NCBI GenBank assembly: GCA_013368315.1 | Contig: JAACJM010000180.1 | Location: 62,001 to 126,000, forward strand | DNA length: 64,000 bases | Source: Tetrapyrgos nigripes | Lineage: Eukaryota; Basidiomycota; Agaricomycetes; Agaricales; Campanellaceae | Direction: 5' to 3' | In this document: positions 43,427 to 54,222 of the stretch, in pieces | Position numbering within the stretch: the stretch's first letter is position 1 | Layout of the letters: each line of letters begins with the position of its first letter | Program-made: the position numbers and the translations under genes | Notes under the pieces: generated by a model | Told to the model about the DNA's origin: nothing | What the model saw: only the letters and a program-made list of their open reading frames with translations | Database searches by the model: none

Positions 43427-45326
43427 CACCTAATATGACCAATTGATCGGACTTATATAAGGCGTTGATGCCCCGCGAAGCGCCTTACACATAAGGCGTT
43501 TAGCGTATTTTCGGGCAGTTTGATGCCCTTCGATGGGTCCTCTCACCGTTAAGTAGTTATAGAGTAATTTTGAGCAACGTTAAAGCATTCAGCTGAGCTA
43601 TCTGAGTAGCTAGATGTTTTTCAAGAACAGAATGCACCTTAAGTGCTATGTCCATTGCATATGGTGGTGGCCATAAGTCAGTGTCAGTCTTCACTGAGTA
43701 ACATTGCTGGGCTGAAGCCTTATAAAAAATATACTCTTTAGTACCCACAGTGAGTGTCTAGCAATGTACATTTATGTGGCAATTATATGGGGTTATTGGC
43801 AATGGAAGCCCATTCTAGCATTGACTGCCAATTGCTGCAAGACGGTCCCAGGGGTATCAACTACGATTTCCGGCTCTGTTCAGCTTCCATTGCGTATTGG
43901 TGAGGGGTATTTCGATTGGAAGCTAGGTCTGCAGCAAGTGTGTCCGTACAAGGTTCGTAGAGCGGTCCAGCAGCGGTCAAGACTGAGCGTGAGAACTAGA
44001 TAAAAAAGGAAGGTGCGCAGACGTCGGGATACGTCGGGCGACCATTGTATGACCGCCTTTTGTCATAGCTTCAAACGATCACGCATATTCACCTTGCGGT
44101 TATGTTCCTTAGGGAAGTATTATATACAGTCTTTATCTTACAGAGCTATGCCTGACTATATAGAACGTTCAGGGTATGTTTTTAGTATCATTACACCCGC
44201 CACCCCGTACAGTCTGTCGTGCGAGCCTTCTACACCACCAATAGAGGATCATATCGTACCTGTAAATCACCCCTGTGAGTCAGGTATATCATATAAGTCA
44301 TATAAAGTTTACTGGAACAGTACTTACCTGCAATACCTATAGGATCTTGCTACAGAATGTTGTTCACCTTGTTGCAAAATTGTGACTTTACGACTTTTTC
44401 AAAAACAAACATTGTGCCATGATTGTTTCATATATTGAACACATATATACATAGACTATGTCTGTCAGAATTCCTAACACTACGGATGGCTCCAGTAGCA
44501 CTGCTCGACTCACCGGGCGGGGGCCTCGGAGTAGTACAGTTGTTGACGTAAGCCCATTGCAGCTCGTCAACGCGTCGACGCGTCAACCATCACGTCGGGC
44601 GGCTGGGCCCTTCAATGGCCTCAGCGTCCGCCTTCTGTCTTATCATAATCTCTCAAGGAGTTACATGAGATACACCTTGTATACTCCGGTCATCGTTGAT
44701 AGACTCAATGCGCATGCTACCCCTATTCCCAGACTTGCGGATATTCCTCAATGAACACACACTTGAGCTCAGTTATCAACCCTTTCTCATCCTATTAGTA
44801 TAATTTCTCGTATACTCGCCAACCCTTACACTGTTGCAGATTGTCTCCCTTGCAAGTCGATGTCTGCTTCCAAATCTTCCTCCTCCAAATCTTGCTCTTC
44901 ATAAGAATGATATTCCTCTTACATACTTATGTGCACAAGCTATAAATATATCTGCACCCTAGTAGCAAGGCTATCATTATCTACATACCAAAATACAGGG
45001 GAACACGTCTGGTTCGAGGAGTGGTGAAGAGTACTATGATCATGCTGATTGGCTCCGAGTCAGTACTGTTGATGTTGAGCTGAGCCTTGAGCTGGCCTTG
45101 AGGACCTTAGAGGACACCTACACTACTTATGTGGTGGCCATGTTCTTCAGCCTACAGCCAACCCGACACCAGAACACTACTCGAAATACTCTATAATGAC
45201 TTAACGGCGGGAAGACCCATCGAAGGGCATCAAACTGCTCGGAAATACGCTAAACGCCTTATATGTAAGGCGCTTCGCGGGGCATCAACGCCTTATATAA
45301 GTCCGATCAATTGGTCATATTAGGTG
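43427..45326. mobile_element. non-autonomous DNA transposon with long terminal inverted repeats
   Basis: 1900 bp bounded by CACCTAATATGACC and GGTCATATTAGGTG, with terminal inverted repeats of about 145 bp (43427-43571 against 45182-45326, roughly nine in ten bases matching). Directly outside both ends is ATTAAAAC, an 8-bp target duplication (43419-43426 and 45327-45334). The repeats contain a hairpin of AAGGCG and CGCCTT arms around TTGATGCCCCGCGAAG and a further AAGGCG copy. No transposase-like reading frame was found on either strand. 8-bp duplications are made by hAT and KDZ/Zisupton-type transposases, so one of those probably mobilised it; the family is not recognised. A perfect 14-bp palindrome, ACGCGTCGACGCGT, lies at 44570-44583. 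Confidence 0.85.
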
Positions 45327-45334
45327 ATTAAAAC

Positions 45335-45510
45335 ACTCCTTCTCAGCAACGTAGCACTAGCTTTAGCTTTACACCGACGGTCCAAGGTCACTGACTCACC
45401 GGCTCGCAGTGGCCGATACCTAAACAGATCGACAGGATCCTCAGCAAAAAAAGGAATGGTTAAAATTAGAATAAAATGACCACGCAAAACAGGACATACA
45501 AGCCATATGC
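45335..45510. other. short unannotated stretch after the TIR element
   Basis: Continues the second unit of the partial tandem repeat for about 80 bp and then shows nothing recognisable. Confidence 0.4.
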
Positions 45511-45608
45511 ATTAAGAGGGAATCGAACCCCCGGCGGGTCGAGTACACGAATAATCACTGCAAGCAATTCTTAGCGCGTTGCGAGTGCGCACGCAGTCCC
45601 CGACTCTC
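45511..45608 (-). tRNA. tRNA-like relic, identity uncertain
   Basis: On the minus strand there is a good T arm (GGGGG-TTCGATT-CCCTC, about 45514-45530) with a B box. The expected acceptor partner for TTAATGC was not found upstream, and the D and anticodon arms do not fold convincingly. It is probably a tRNA pseudogene or tRNA-derived repeat (SINE-like). Confidence 0.25.
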
Positions 45609-45624
45609 CCGCCCCTTTATTCAG

Positions 45625-46065
45625 TCACATTTTCATGTCAATATATACAATGCGTGTAATCCTTGAACCAACGCTGCTGCGGAGCCGGTAGGAGCCAAGA
45701 AACGTATTCTGTGTCCCATATTGTAATGTGTCATCACTTCTTTTACAGCATTCACGACATGAGTTTTCCCGGTACCTCCAGGTCCAGTAAGTAAGAAGAA
45801 GTCTCAATGGATCACCGGTATAATTCCTCAAAAGATATTGATTAACCCACAAATTGACAATAATACAGTAAGCAATCCTCTGCTTCTCATTGAGCGTATT
45901 CTTTGTTTCCACGAATGAGATAATGTCCACTGTACTTTTATACTGACATCGGTGCCCTAGCTGGTTCACTATTTTAGATGTGTTAATGCTGGAAAGACAA
46001 CCAGGAAATAACTCCAAACCTCGAATGTGTTTGTCATGTCTCATAACATCACCATACTTTGCAGG
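45625..46065 (-). pseudogene. Helitron-type Pif1 helicase fragment
   Basis: On the minus strand the reading GDVMRHDKHIRGLELFPG... and NTLNEKQRIAYCIIV...TGDPLRLLLT is followed, after a one-base frame change near 45795, by GPGGTGKTH (Walker A) and RIRFLAPTGSAAALVQGLHA (motif Ia region). This is the start of the SF1 helicase domain of RepHel-type Helitron proteins, in which Pif1 motifs follow a Rep nuclease. It stops after motif Ia, and no Rep domain or Helitron ends were identified, so only a scrap is left. Confidence 0.75.
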
Positions 46066-46605
46066 AGAGAGTCATTCATTTATAAGGCGCTATTCTGAGC
46101 TCTCTCTTTCTCTTCTCCCTCCTACGTTCTCACTTCTCCTCTTATATCCCTGCCTATATGCTCTTTCCTCTCTCTCCTAAATATCTGGCCAGCAAGTCGA
46201 AATATGAACTTACCTTCACAGTTATCCATCAACAGTAGAGCCAAAGCAGGATGCACGGGCAAACACTAGAAAGATGATGGTGGGGAAGAGAAAGCAACAA
46301 CAGTATTGTAATGCAGCTGCAAGTGAGTCAACTATCAATCCGGTCCGAAAAGCTACCGAGAGTCAATGTTGAGGCATGAGTAAAGATCAGACTTACTAAT
46401 CCAATTTGCGTCTCACTTTTCGAGATGAAATGGTATAATTAGCATAACGGTACTCAAACGGTACTTAAATAAATTCGAACTTTTTGGTCACAAAACTATC
46501 TGAAATATGCATAGAAAATCGATTAAAAAAAGTAAGCAATCAATGAGTGCTGAAAAATTGCGCCGTTTGGGATGTGGAGAAGCGAAAAACAACAGAAAAT
46601 GATTG
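46066..46605. other. unannotated stretch
   Basis: AT-rich, with no reading frame or repeat that I could recognise. It might include more Helitron debris adjoining the helicase fragment. Confidence 0.35.
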
Positions 46606-46676
46606 GTTCAGCCCGGGATTGAACCGGGGGCCTAAAGCGTGGGATTTTGATGGCAGACGGATGTTTTGACCCCACA
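46606..46676 (-). tRNA. tRNA-like relic cut by the Ty3 insertion
   Basis: On the minus strand a perfect T arm (CCCGG-TTCAATC-CCGGG, about 46612-46628) is followed by CTGAACCA, as in a tRNA 3' end. Upstream sequence does not give a matching acceptor or clear D arm. The Ty3 element inserted at 46677, about 70 nt from the 3' end, that is about where the tRNA 5' end would be. Identity is uncertain. Confidence 0.3.
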
Positions 46677-46904
46677 TGTAAATGATGTTTACAGCCACTG
46701 ACGCGTGACATCATTGTTGATAGATATTTGTAATTTGGGACCTATCTCAGTCCCGAATATCGGACGTACCTTACTTCTTACTACCACGATCCCGTGTATT
46801 CTCACTATCATATGATTTACAGAACACAATGTGTTCCTCTGCATTTCCCTGTTTGATCTCTCTCTCTCTCTCTCTTGCGTGTACAGTCCCCTAGGACTGT
46901 TCCA
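46677..46904 (+). repeat. 5' LTR of Ty3 copy 2
   Basis: 228 bp, TGTAAATGATG...CTGTTCCA, with a (TC)n tract near its end. Directly followed by C, a run of nine T and GCAG. Differences from the 3' LTR are nearly all TG or CA against CG. Confidence 0.95.
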
Positions 46905-47492
46905 CTTTTTTTTTGCAGACTCACAGCGGTAACCACGAGGTGCCGCGCATGTCGAAAACTTGTGAGTAATAAATTGTTCTCATTTTTTTCCCCTTCCCGC
47001 CTTTCAGGACTTCATACATCTACGTTCCGCCCTTGGGAAAACATAGATATATATCTCCGCCTGTGTGGAAAACAACAGCAGACCTCAGAAAGGTCAGAAA
47101 TAGCTGTTCGTGATGTGTGTCTCTGTCCTTGCCTTTTCTTTTCTCCTTGTTCCCTTCTACGCAGTTTCATTTTGTTTCTTCTCGGATCCCAGGTACTCAT
47201 GCACTTGTCAGTCCCCAGTCTCGTACCAGCGTACCAGTTCTAGTCTTTTATTCTCGGTCTTCTCAGTATACACGCCTTGGGCGATTTCCAGTCGTTTTGA
47301 TATTCTTGGTCCCTGCCTTAGTTTCGGCTTCTTGTCATTGTTCCCTTCTGTGTTGTAAACGACAATAACTGACCACTAGGTCTATCTAGCGTCATACCCC
47401 TCACTAGAAACAGCTCGAAGGCCTCAGGTGCCACACCAGAGTCCTCCCTTGTACCTGAACACACCAGTGCTTCCTCCAAGGAAGAGAACACC

Positions 47493-50400
47493 GTGTCCTC
47501 CAACATAGATCACAATCATCCACGTTCCAAATCCCCTCCCACAGGTTCAGATTCTCCCACTACCTCAAACATAGACTGTGATCGTTCACGTCCCAAATCC
47601 CCAGCTGCACGTCCAGATTCTCCCACCTCTGATAGCTCCTCCAACTCAGATTCTCCATACATGTCCTCTACAACCCCAACTGCCACCTGGACACCCCCAG
47701 ACTATGGTAAACCTCCCAAAGTCCACATCTGCCCTGTCGAACCTCACGACTACACTGGTATCATGACTTCCATCACATACTATTTCTCTGCGAAGGGTAT
47801 CACTGACACCAAGATGGAACAAGCCTGTAATGCTATCGCATCATGCTTCCACGCTCCTGAATCTCGTGACTTCTTCAACTCGGCTCTCAGTGAAGTGGAC
47901 TACCAACGCCTAGGGATTAACTGGGTGGACAAAGTCGCCAAACTACGTGCTGCAGTCAATCAGGCTGACGTCTGTGATCAAAGCTTCTCAGCTCTTCTGG
48001 AGAAGATCGTTGCCTACAATGAGACGCTCAAGGGCACGCCTCATTTTCTCAGTAACGCTCAGCTCCAGGAACATCTTCGTGAGGCGATGATACTAGATTT
48101 TCATTCTTACCTCACTGGTAACGAGGTGAAGGACGACATGGAGTATGACTCATGGATCAAGGTTGTTAAGACCTTTGACAAGGCTTATCGTGCAGTCGAG
48201 AAACCGAAGATGGACCAGGTCAATGCACTGCAGTTACGCATCATGGAGTTGGAGAAAGAGAGGGAGAAGGGTCAGAAGTGGGCCAACTCGTCCTCACACT
48301 ACTCCAACGACCAGAGCTGTTCACGTCCCTTCACCGATTACCGTCATAATGCCTCAGCTTCTCTTGCTGCGGGTTCCTCTTCCTCGTCGTCTTTGTCAAA
48401 ATTTCTCCCAACTCAGATGAAGGATATCTTTGAGGACAGAGACCAGAAGCAGATCTACATGGATGGGGAGATTTGTACTCGCTGCTGAAACTGGTTCGCT
48501 GGTCACTGAGGAAACCAGTGCTCTACTTCTTGCAACCTCTCTGTTTCCTATTGCAATCTTATGAAGAACGATCTTGTGCTAGCCAAACAGATCAACCAAT
48601 GCTCCGAGCTCCCGTAACCATGGATGCCATCCTCAAGTACAAGGCTGCCGCCCCAGTGGCCGCTGTCATTCCAGATTCATCCACTGCACCGATTGAAGAT
48701 ATCACCGCCTTCTTGAACGAACAGTCCCAGGATACAGTGGTGGCCATAATGGATGTTCCCTTGGCCCACATCACTAGTGGTGCACACATCTATGACTGCC
48801 TTGGACCAACTGCGAGGATCTGTGAAGGTTTCAAGCAGACTCAATCTCTTCCTCCTGCCTCCCGGCCTTTTGCAGACTTACCTATTGCAGCTATCATCAA
48901 GGATGTTGACTCAGACGATGAAATTATTAATATGGTCATTCTGGGTACCACCACAAGGGACGCTGCAGAGCGGTTCAAGGATCTCTCAGTGAGCAAGTCT
49001 TCTCTATCCCAGGCATCAGATCCAGAGGCTCCACTACAAGTGGAACACCTGTACTGGTGAGGGCTTGTTGATGGCCCTAACGTTGAGTCTCCTATTGCCC
49101 TGGACATGCTGATTGACGATGGGTCTCCTTTTGTTCTTATTAGGGATGAATTAGTCCAACACCTTGGCCTTTCATGTCAACGTCTTCGAGAACCCAAAAT
49201 CATCTCCGTGGCAATGAACAACACCTCGGGTAAACCTTCTACTGCATGTCTTTCTGAGTTTGTTTCCTTTCATCTTGACGATCCTTCCTTCCAGTGGCGC
49301 TCTCGCACCATCAGAGCTGTTGTATTCCCTTTCTTGTGCTCTCCTATTATTCTTGGTCTTCCTTTCCTACATTATAATCGCCTCATCACTGACTACAGTG
49401 ACTGTACATGCATACATAAGCCCACAGGGTTCGACCTACTTAATCCCCCTCCTGTACAACCCAAGCCTGTTCCAGATACTCGTTCTCCTAAAGACCGTCA
49501 CCTTGACATTTGTAAACTACATGTAGCCTTGACAAAGGAATTGAAATCGTTCCATATGAACAATCCCCATTTGCGTGAGTCGGAATTTATATGAGAAGTC
49601 AATGTTGCTGCGGCCGTCTTGGAGTGCATCAAGACCTTGGAAGATGCACAGCACTATCAGGACATGTCTGATGAGCTTAAGTCCAGGTTTCCAGGTGTGT
49701 TCGGCGCTATCCCACACGTTACTGAACTGGCCTCTGAGATCACCTGTGCTATCAAACTGAAGGAGGCAGCTCAAGCAATTCAGGCCTGTTCTTATCCTTC
49801 ACCGCAGAAATACAAGGATGCCTGGTCTATGTTAATCCAGGCTCACTTAGATTCAGGCAGGATCTGACCATCTAATTCCCAGTTTTCCTCGCCTTGCTTC
49901 TTGATTCCGAAGGCTGATCTGACAGCTCTACCTAGATGGGTCAACGACTACTGCGTCCTCAACGCCAACACAGTTCCTGATCGGTATCCTCTGCCACGCA
50001 TTGAGCAGATACTGGTGGACTGTGCCAAGGGTCAAATCTGGGGGAAGATTGACATTACAGACTCGTTCTTCCAGACAAAGATGGAGGAATCCTCAATTCC
50101 GTTGACAGCAGTGAACACGCCTCTAGGCTTATATGAATGGGTGGTAATGCCCATGGGTATACAAAACGCACCAGCAATTCACCAGCATTGGGTAGCCTCT
50201 GCGCTACGTCCCTTTATTGGAAAATTCTGCCATGTCTACCTCAATGATATTATTATCTGGTCAAAAGACAAAGCCGAACATGCACATCATGCTGAAACTA
50301 TCCTTGCAGCATTAAGGGATGCCAAGCTGTACTGCAACCCTAGGAAGTGCCAATTTTTCAAGCTCGAAATTGATTTTCTTGGTCATCACATCTCATGATG

Positions 50401-52580
50401 AGGAGTTGAAGCCCAACAAGGCAAATTTGATGTGATAGTCAACTACCCCATCCAGAGTCAGCGAAACAAATACGTAGGTTCTTGGGCATGGTTCATTTCA
50501 TTGCCGGTTACCTGGAGAAAGAACTTGCTGATCACACAGCGATATTGACCCCACTGACCAAGAAGGAGTACAACAAGTCGTTTCCTGAGTGGACCATGGA
50601 ACATAAACATGCCTTTATGAAAATCAATTCTCTGGTGGTAGACTGTGCTATCTTGACCACAATTGACCATGATAACCCCGGTGACAACAAGATCTTCTTA
50701 ACATGTGATGCCAGTGACTGGCGAACCAGTGCAATTCTGAGTTGGGGGCCGAAGTTGTCCCTGGCTCATCCAGTAGCCTTTGACTCACAACAGCTTTCAG
50801 GCCCAGAGTTAAACTACTCGGTACATGAGAAAGAGCTACTAGCTATCATTTGGGCCCTCAAAAAGTGGAGAGCGGACTGCCTTGGCATGCAAGTTTTTGT
50901 TTTGACAGATCACCGAACCTTAGAGAATTTCATTGGTCAACGTGACTTAAGTCGAAGACAAGTACGATGGATGGAACAGTTGAGTCAATATGACTTAGTG
51001 ATATCATACTTGCCAGGTGAATACAACTCAGGTGCCAACACATTATCTCATCTCCCTCCCACATCCTTGCCTGGTGAAGAACTGGTGGCAATGGACCTGT
51101 CCAAATTGAAACCTGATGTTTGGTGTAACCCTGTGACCTTAGCTTCAGTAATGACAGTGGAGGCTGATGCCTCTTTCTTGAATGATGTTTGTGCAGGCTA
51201 CGAGTCCGACAACTTCATGAAGAAGTTAGTCTCAACAGATAACAGTATTCCCGGTATTTCCAAAGAGAATGGATTATGGTATGTGGCAGGCTGTTTGGTG
51301 ATACCTGCATACAAGGACCTTCATGAGTCGTTATTCTGGCTGGCACATGACTGCACTGGGCACTTCAGAGGTGACAAAACATACGAGTACTTAAGGGACT
51401 CATATTATTGGCCAAACATGAAGAAACAGCTCCTGAAGGCATATGTCCCATCGTGTGATGCATGCCAGTGGAATAAGAGTGGTACCAAGAATCTGAAGGG
51501 TCCACTACACCCTCTGCCCATCCCTGATAAGCGTTTTGACAGTGTTGCAATGGACTTTGTGGGTCCGCTACCTGAAGATGAAGGCATGAACTGTATCTTG
51601 TCAATCACTGATGGATAATAAGCGCCACCAGGACAGATCTTACTGCACCTGAATGTGCACTGTTATTCTTCAAGGAGTGGTACTGTGAAAATGGTCTTCC
51701 CTTGGAGATCATTTGCGACTGTGACAAATTGTTCATGTCCAAGTTCTGGAACGCCTTCCTGAAATTAACAGGTATCAAGTTAAAAATGAGTACTGTGTTC
51801 CACCCTCAAACAGATGGCTCTTCAGAACACTCAAATAAGACCATTAACCAGTGCTTGCACTACTATGTCGAATGCAAACAGACAGGATGGGTACAAGCTC
51901 TTCCCAAGGTGCGATTTGACATCATGAACCCTTGGAACACGAGTACTGGGATGTCTATGTTCCAGCTGAAGACTGGCAGATCGCCGCGTGTGGTTCCTCT
52001 TCTGCTCCCAGAGGGCAAGACTAACAATGAGACTGCAGAAGCAGTGGACATTATTCGTGAAATGTAGAACATCGAGGCAGATGCCAAGGATGCGTTATAT
52101 GCAGCCAAGGTCACTCAAGCTATACAATCAAACAAAAACCATGGTGCCCCTGAAAAGTTTGACGAAGGGGACTGGGTAATGTTGAAAACGTTACATCGGC
52201 ACAATCAGTACAAGAAAGCGGGCGAACACAGAGTGGCAAAATTCTTTCCTCGTTTTGACAGTCCTTATGAAGTGATCCATGCACACCAAGAAACGGATAC
52301 ATACACACTTGACATACCTAACCAACCAGGGGTCTTCCCTATATTCTACATGGGCGAATTGCAAAGATACAAACCAAACAATGCATGCATGTTCCCGAAC
52401 AGGGAGTTAAGTAGACTGGCGCCAACGATTGTGGATGTTCAGGAAGAATACATGATTGAGAAGATTATAGATTCTCAACATCGTCTGATACGTTGGTCCA
52501 GCTACGGCCCCGAAGAGGATTGATGGCTATCTTATTCTTCAATCAAAGACTGTAGTTGCCCTAGATGACTGGGCAGCTAC
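47493..52580 (+). pseudogene. gag-pol polyprotein of Ty3 copy 2
   Basis: Gag occupies about 47400-48490 (no clear in-frame ATG; a Ser/Pro-rich N-terminus, then KPPKVHICPVEPHDYTGIM... and a coiled-coil-like LQLRIMELEKEREKG segment), ending in a knuckle broken by TGA at 48486. Then follow the protease-like DDGSPFVLI (49110), RT (49620-50400; catalytic box now YLNDI at about 50240), RNase H (FLTCDASDW 50695; TDHRTLENF 50908), the integrase zinc finger (LAHDCTGH...C-x2-C, 51345-51470), the integrase core with D (MDFVG), D (CDCDK) and E (SSEHSN), and a chromodomain remnant (IEKIIDSQ to GPEED, stop at 52521). Further stops lie at about 49057, 49591, 49865, 50396, 51616 and 52064. It cannot make a functional enzyme, and the RT Asp-to-Asn change alone would abolish activity. 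Confidence 0.92.
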
Positions 52581-52861
52581 AGGTGGTGATGGACCAGAAC
52601 AATTATTTTCTAACTGAATAACTGATGGCTGATTTTATTTTTTCTTTCTACGGATTTACATCACATATTCCCTTGCCGAAACTCCCTTCTGTACTGGTGG
52701 AAGAAGACTGTCGAAGAGATGCGAGGTTAGATGTGTATCATTTTTTAAAACCTTCTTCGTTTATCGCTGGGTCACCCTGGCGTCGTTTTACTTAATTACT
52801 TACCATCCCTGTTGAATGCTCGAGGTTTAGATGGGTGGTTTTGGTTTAGGGTGGGTAGGAG

Positions 52862-53095
52862 TGTAAACAATGTTTACAGCCACTGACGTGTGACATCATT
52901 GTTGATAGATATTTGTAATTTGGGACCTATCTCAGTCCCGAATATCAGACATACCTTACTTCTTACTACCATGATCCTGTGTATTCTCACTATCATACAA
53001 TTTACAGAACACGACATGTTCCTCTGCATTTCCCTGTTTGATCTCTCCCTCTCTCTCTCTCTCTCTTGCGTGTACAGTCCCCTAGGACTGTTCCA
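52862..53095 (+). repeat. 3' LTR of Ty3 copy 2
   Basis: 234 bp, TGTAAACAATG...CTGTTCCA, preceded by the purine-rich AGGGTGGGTAGGAG. Slightly longer than the 5' LTR because of the TC dinucleotide tract. Confidence 0.95.
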
Positions 53096-53100
53096 CCACA

Positions 53101-54121
53101 AGGCCCTTCTCTTTGAAAGAGAGTTGGGGAAGGACTATGGCAACGACCCAGGTTACCACTACCCCATTAATGCGATGGTTACCAGCCAGAGGGACTTCCC
53201 CTGGCGTGAAATGAAGCATTAGACGAGTGGAAGATAAAGACGAAAGACAGGGAGTGACTTGCCTTAAGTGGGCCAGCGAAGCTCTTGCTGGCATGTACAA
53301 ATCTGACAGGCATTATTTTTTCATTCCTCATTAGAAAAAGTAAAAGTACAGAACTTAACACACTCGTCATCTGGCCTGTGGCCAATTCCTCATGTGTTAG
53401 TAGTTACTAGTAAGAGGATATAGTGAAAGTATGTGTCATCATATTCTTCTGAGGGAACTTTGCTGAAATATGTGAAAGAAAAAACAAGAGAGAGAAAAAA
53501 GAGATGAAGGAGGTGGAGAGTCCAAAATTAGATTAATGCTGTCATAGTTTAACGGGATGATAGACCTCATTGAACTGTTAGATAAGCTAGAGAGCCACAA
53601 AACAATTGATTTGACACAGCAAAGTAAATACAAGTACAAGACTCAGAGGCTACAGAGATTACAGAGATTAGTTCTAAACTGAGGAGTCTGAGTCCTGAGG
53701 CCTGACTCAACACCAGAGCCAAAGAGGGTAGCATCAAACAAAGCCAAACCACCACTTAACAGGAACTGGGGCCAGTATGTAGACGTGGAGGTGCCAAACA
53801 AAGCCAAACCACCGCTTAAATGGTGAAAAAGGTCCAATAAAGTACAAACCTCATTACATTCGGATTCGTAACTGAGGCACGGGAGAGAAAAGGGAGAAGA
53901 GAAATAAGGATGGAGAGGGCAGGAGGAGGAAGAGATGATCTCAATCGTGGTACGATCGCTGATCACAGAAACAAACTTTGAAATATTATCAATTTGAACG
54001 GAGGCAAAGGTAGATCCAGCGGAGGCAGAATATGTAGGAGAGTTCTTCAGTTCTCGCGACTGAACAATAAGGAGGAAGAAAACATATAAGTAAGAAAAAG
54101 AGGCAAGAACCATCTTTACCA
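53101..54121. other. duplicated non-coding stretch, no gene supported
   Basis: Partner of 3946-4914. The minus-strand frame 53643-54122 begins with a hydrophobic stretch, but its reading after residue 55 differs completely from the partner because of indels, which argues against coding constraint. A short duplication (CCAAACAAAGCCAAACCACC, about 53735 and 53795) is present only in this copy. Confidence 0.5.
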
Positions 54122-54222
54122 TGACTCAATCCTGGTTCAAACAGGAGACCTTCTGTGTAACTGCCCCAGAGTATTTCATGGAAATGTTAGACAGATGCGA
54201 TAACCAACTACGCCATTGAGCC
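54122..54222 (-). tRNA. tRNA-Val (anticodon AAC) with 27-nt intron, second copy
   Basis: Same structure as 4915-5015: acceptor GGCTCAA/TTGAGTC, A box TGGCGTAGTTGG, loop CTAACAC interrupted after position 37 by a 27-nt intron, and T arm TCCTG-TTTGAAC-CAGGA. The only difference I noticed is in the intron (ATTTCATG against ATTTTATG on the plus strand), so the exonic sequence is conserved. Confidence 0.85.

Larger units (their letters stand above)
46677..53095 (+). mobile_element. Ty3/gypsy chromovirus, copy 2, full length
   Basis: 6419 bp from TG of the 5' LTR to CA of the 3' LTR, with 5-bp target duplication CCACA at 46672-46676 and 53096-53100. All domains of a chromovirus are present, but reading frames are interrupted many times. 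The right flank is shared with the copy ending at 3940, which shows that the insertion came before the large duplication. Confidence 0.95.

Noticed and set aside
44760..45000. Possible further solo LTR inside the TIR element
   Set aside because: There is an LTR-like TATAAATATA and a candidate TG...CA span, but no target duplication or second copy was found.
45511..45608. A complete tRNA gene on the minus strand
   Set aside because: Good T arm only; acceptor and anticodon stems do not form, so it is listed as a relic with low confidence, not as a functional tRNA.
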